Source of the DNA: Eutreptiella sp. 'Long Island Sound 2002'
Taxonomy: Eukaryota > Euglenozoa > Euglenophyceae > Eutreptiales > Eutreptiaceae
Assembly (NCBI GenBank): GCA_964036045.1
Contig: OZ038381.1
Coordinates: 123,573,708-123,637,707 of the forward strand
Direction: 5' to 3'
DNA: 64,000 bases
Shown here in pieces: positions 63,177 through 64,000 of this stretch. The notes under the pieces are model-generated. The model saw only the letters and a program-made list of their open reading frames with translations, was not told the origin of the DNA and did not search any database. Made by a program: the position numbers and the translations under genes. Within the stretch, counting starts at the first letter, position 1, and every line of letters starts with the position of its first letter.

Positions 63177-63380
63177 TCCCGGTACTCTTGGGGCGAGCAC
63201 GCTTCTTTGGCCGGGCTGCTTGCGATCTTGTGACCCGGCAGGTTGCCGGCCCATCAGACATGGATTCCGAAGGCACATAGTCACGAGTGCCTGCCGGGGC
63301 ACTACTGCTGGAGGATGCACTTGTACTGGAGGAGGCATTGGTGGTGGAGCTGCTGCTGCTACTATTGCCAGAGCTACTGC
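63136..63380 (-). CDS. Probable C-terminal exon of a nuclear protein
   Basis: The minus frame ending at TGA 63136-63138 encodes a Ser-rich stretch, then DYVPSESMSDGPATCRVTRS, a basic cluster (ARPKKRARPKSTGKRA, a likely nuclear localisation signal) and an acidic end (DEWEDDSDA). This is a common layout for chromatin or nucleolar proteins. The upstream boundary is uncertain (a CAG acceptor lies near 63381) and earlier exons would be in or beyond the gap. A competing frame on the same strand (63087 upward) is Pro/Ala-rich and less convincing. Family not identified. Confidence 0.4.
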
Positions 63381-63518
63381 CGGAGCCGGGGGCAGAATCA
63401 CAAGTGGCCCAAAAGTGGGCAAGGTGGCTACGTAACCTTTTTTGTGCTTTTCAGCCATTTTTGAATTCTTCATGAAATTCTGGGTATTTTGAGTATAGAC
63501 ACATATTGACATACATAC

Positions 63519-63718
63519 NNNNNNNNNNNNNNNNNNNNNNNNNNNNNNNNNNNNNNNNNNNNNNNNNNNNNNNNNNNNNNNNNNNNNNNNNNNNNNNNNN
63601 NNNNNNNNNNNNNNNNNNNNNNNNNNNNNNNNNNNNNNNNNNNNNNNNNNNNNNNNNNNNNNNNNNNNNNNNNNNNNNNNNNNNNNNNNNNNNNNNNNNN
63701 NNNNNNNNNNNNNNNNNN
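63519..63718. other. Assembly gap (200 N)
   Basis: Exactly 200 unknown bases; the true length may differ. Frames crossing it mean nothing. Confidence 0.99.
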
Positions 63719-64000
63719 GGGCTGCAATCAATCGTTACTCAAAGTCGAATGCAATCAATGCCACCCAGGCACACTCGGACTTAATGGATATTTCTCCAGG
63801 AGGCTACTTCAGAAACCTGAGGCAATTACTACTGGGCACGATTGTGCACTACAATCATCAACTGCACACCCACAGTCCAATTTACCAAAAAAAAAGGCCG
63901 ACGAAAATCCCAGCATATCCGAATAGTAACTAATAAGCACCACACTAAGCACCCTCTTTCCTCCATGGAATCGGGGGCCCACACGAACTAAAAATGAAGG
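63719..64000. other. No gene seen
   Basis: Short unique stretch after the gap with no open frame of note. GCCACCCAGGCACACTC near 63759 also occurs, slightly changed, near 62650, so a repeat may span the gap. Confidence 0.4.

Noticed and set aside
63087-63731. Minus frame running through the N gap
   Set aside because: A third of it is unknown sequence. The rest competes with a more protein-like frame ending at 63136.

Overview
This is nuclear DNA of a eukaryote, very probably a photosynthetic protist (alga). It has canonical GT-AG introns, chromodomain Ty3/gypsy retrotransposons with 2.2-2.8 kb LTRs, a DNA transposon with spliced genes, many microsatellites and homopolymer runs, one assembly gap (200 N), and one clear host gene: nucleus-encoded plastid ribosomal protein S1 (55852-57468, minus). 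A green alga of prasinophyte type is my guess; nothing here proves the lineage.

Layout. Positions 1-28 kb are a nest of transposable elements. Element 1 (minus strand, running off the left edge) has its gag at 370-3429. Its 5' LTR lies in three pieces: 3344-3785, 16800-18548 and 25957-26128. Element 2 (plus strand, 3786-16799, same family, LTR-gag-pol-LTR, AGTC target duplication) is inserted in that LTR. A 7.4 kb DNA transposon (18549-25956, 24-bp perfect terminal inverted repeats, TC target duplication) is inserted in the same LTR. Element 1 itself sits in or next to the decayed gag of an unrelated element 4 (26129-27882, minus). From 28.4 to 50 kb there is an A+C-skewed low-complexity tract. 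It is split by element 3 (30290-47090, minus), a distant relative of elements 1 and 2 with 2.8 kb LTRs. From 50 to 64 kb the DNA is mostly non-coding, apart from the S1 gene and a probable C-terminal exon of a nuclear protein near 63.2 kb.

How the parts work together. In elements 1-3, gag and pol share one reading frame and are separated by one UAG in a conserved context (UAG, A/C-GG, AGC, CCC), which implies pol expression by stop-codon readthrough. Pol runs protease, an extra 'D-x-F' module, reverse transcriptase, RNase H, integrase, chromodomain. Elements 2 and 3 both carry disabling mutations.

The DNA transposon is the most interesting system. It carries a spliced DDE-type transposase gene and a second spliced gene. 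The second gene's C-terminus looks like a TET/JBP-type 2-oxoglutarate/Fe(II) DNA-base oxygenase, with the usual H-x-D metal motif replaced by D-x-H. Clusters of GTTGAAC (either orientation) lie near both ends and in every intron I could define, but I saw none in the exons.
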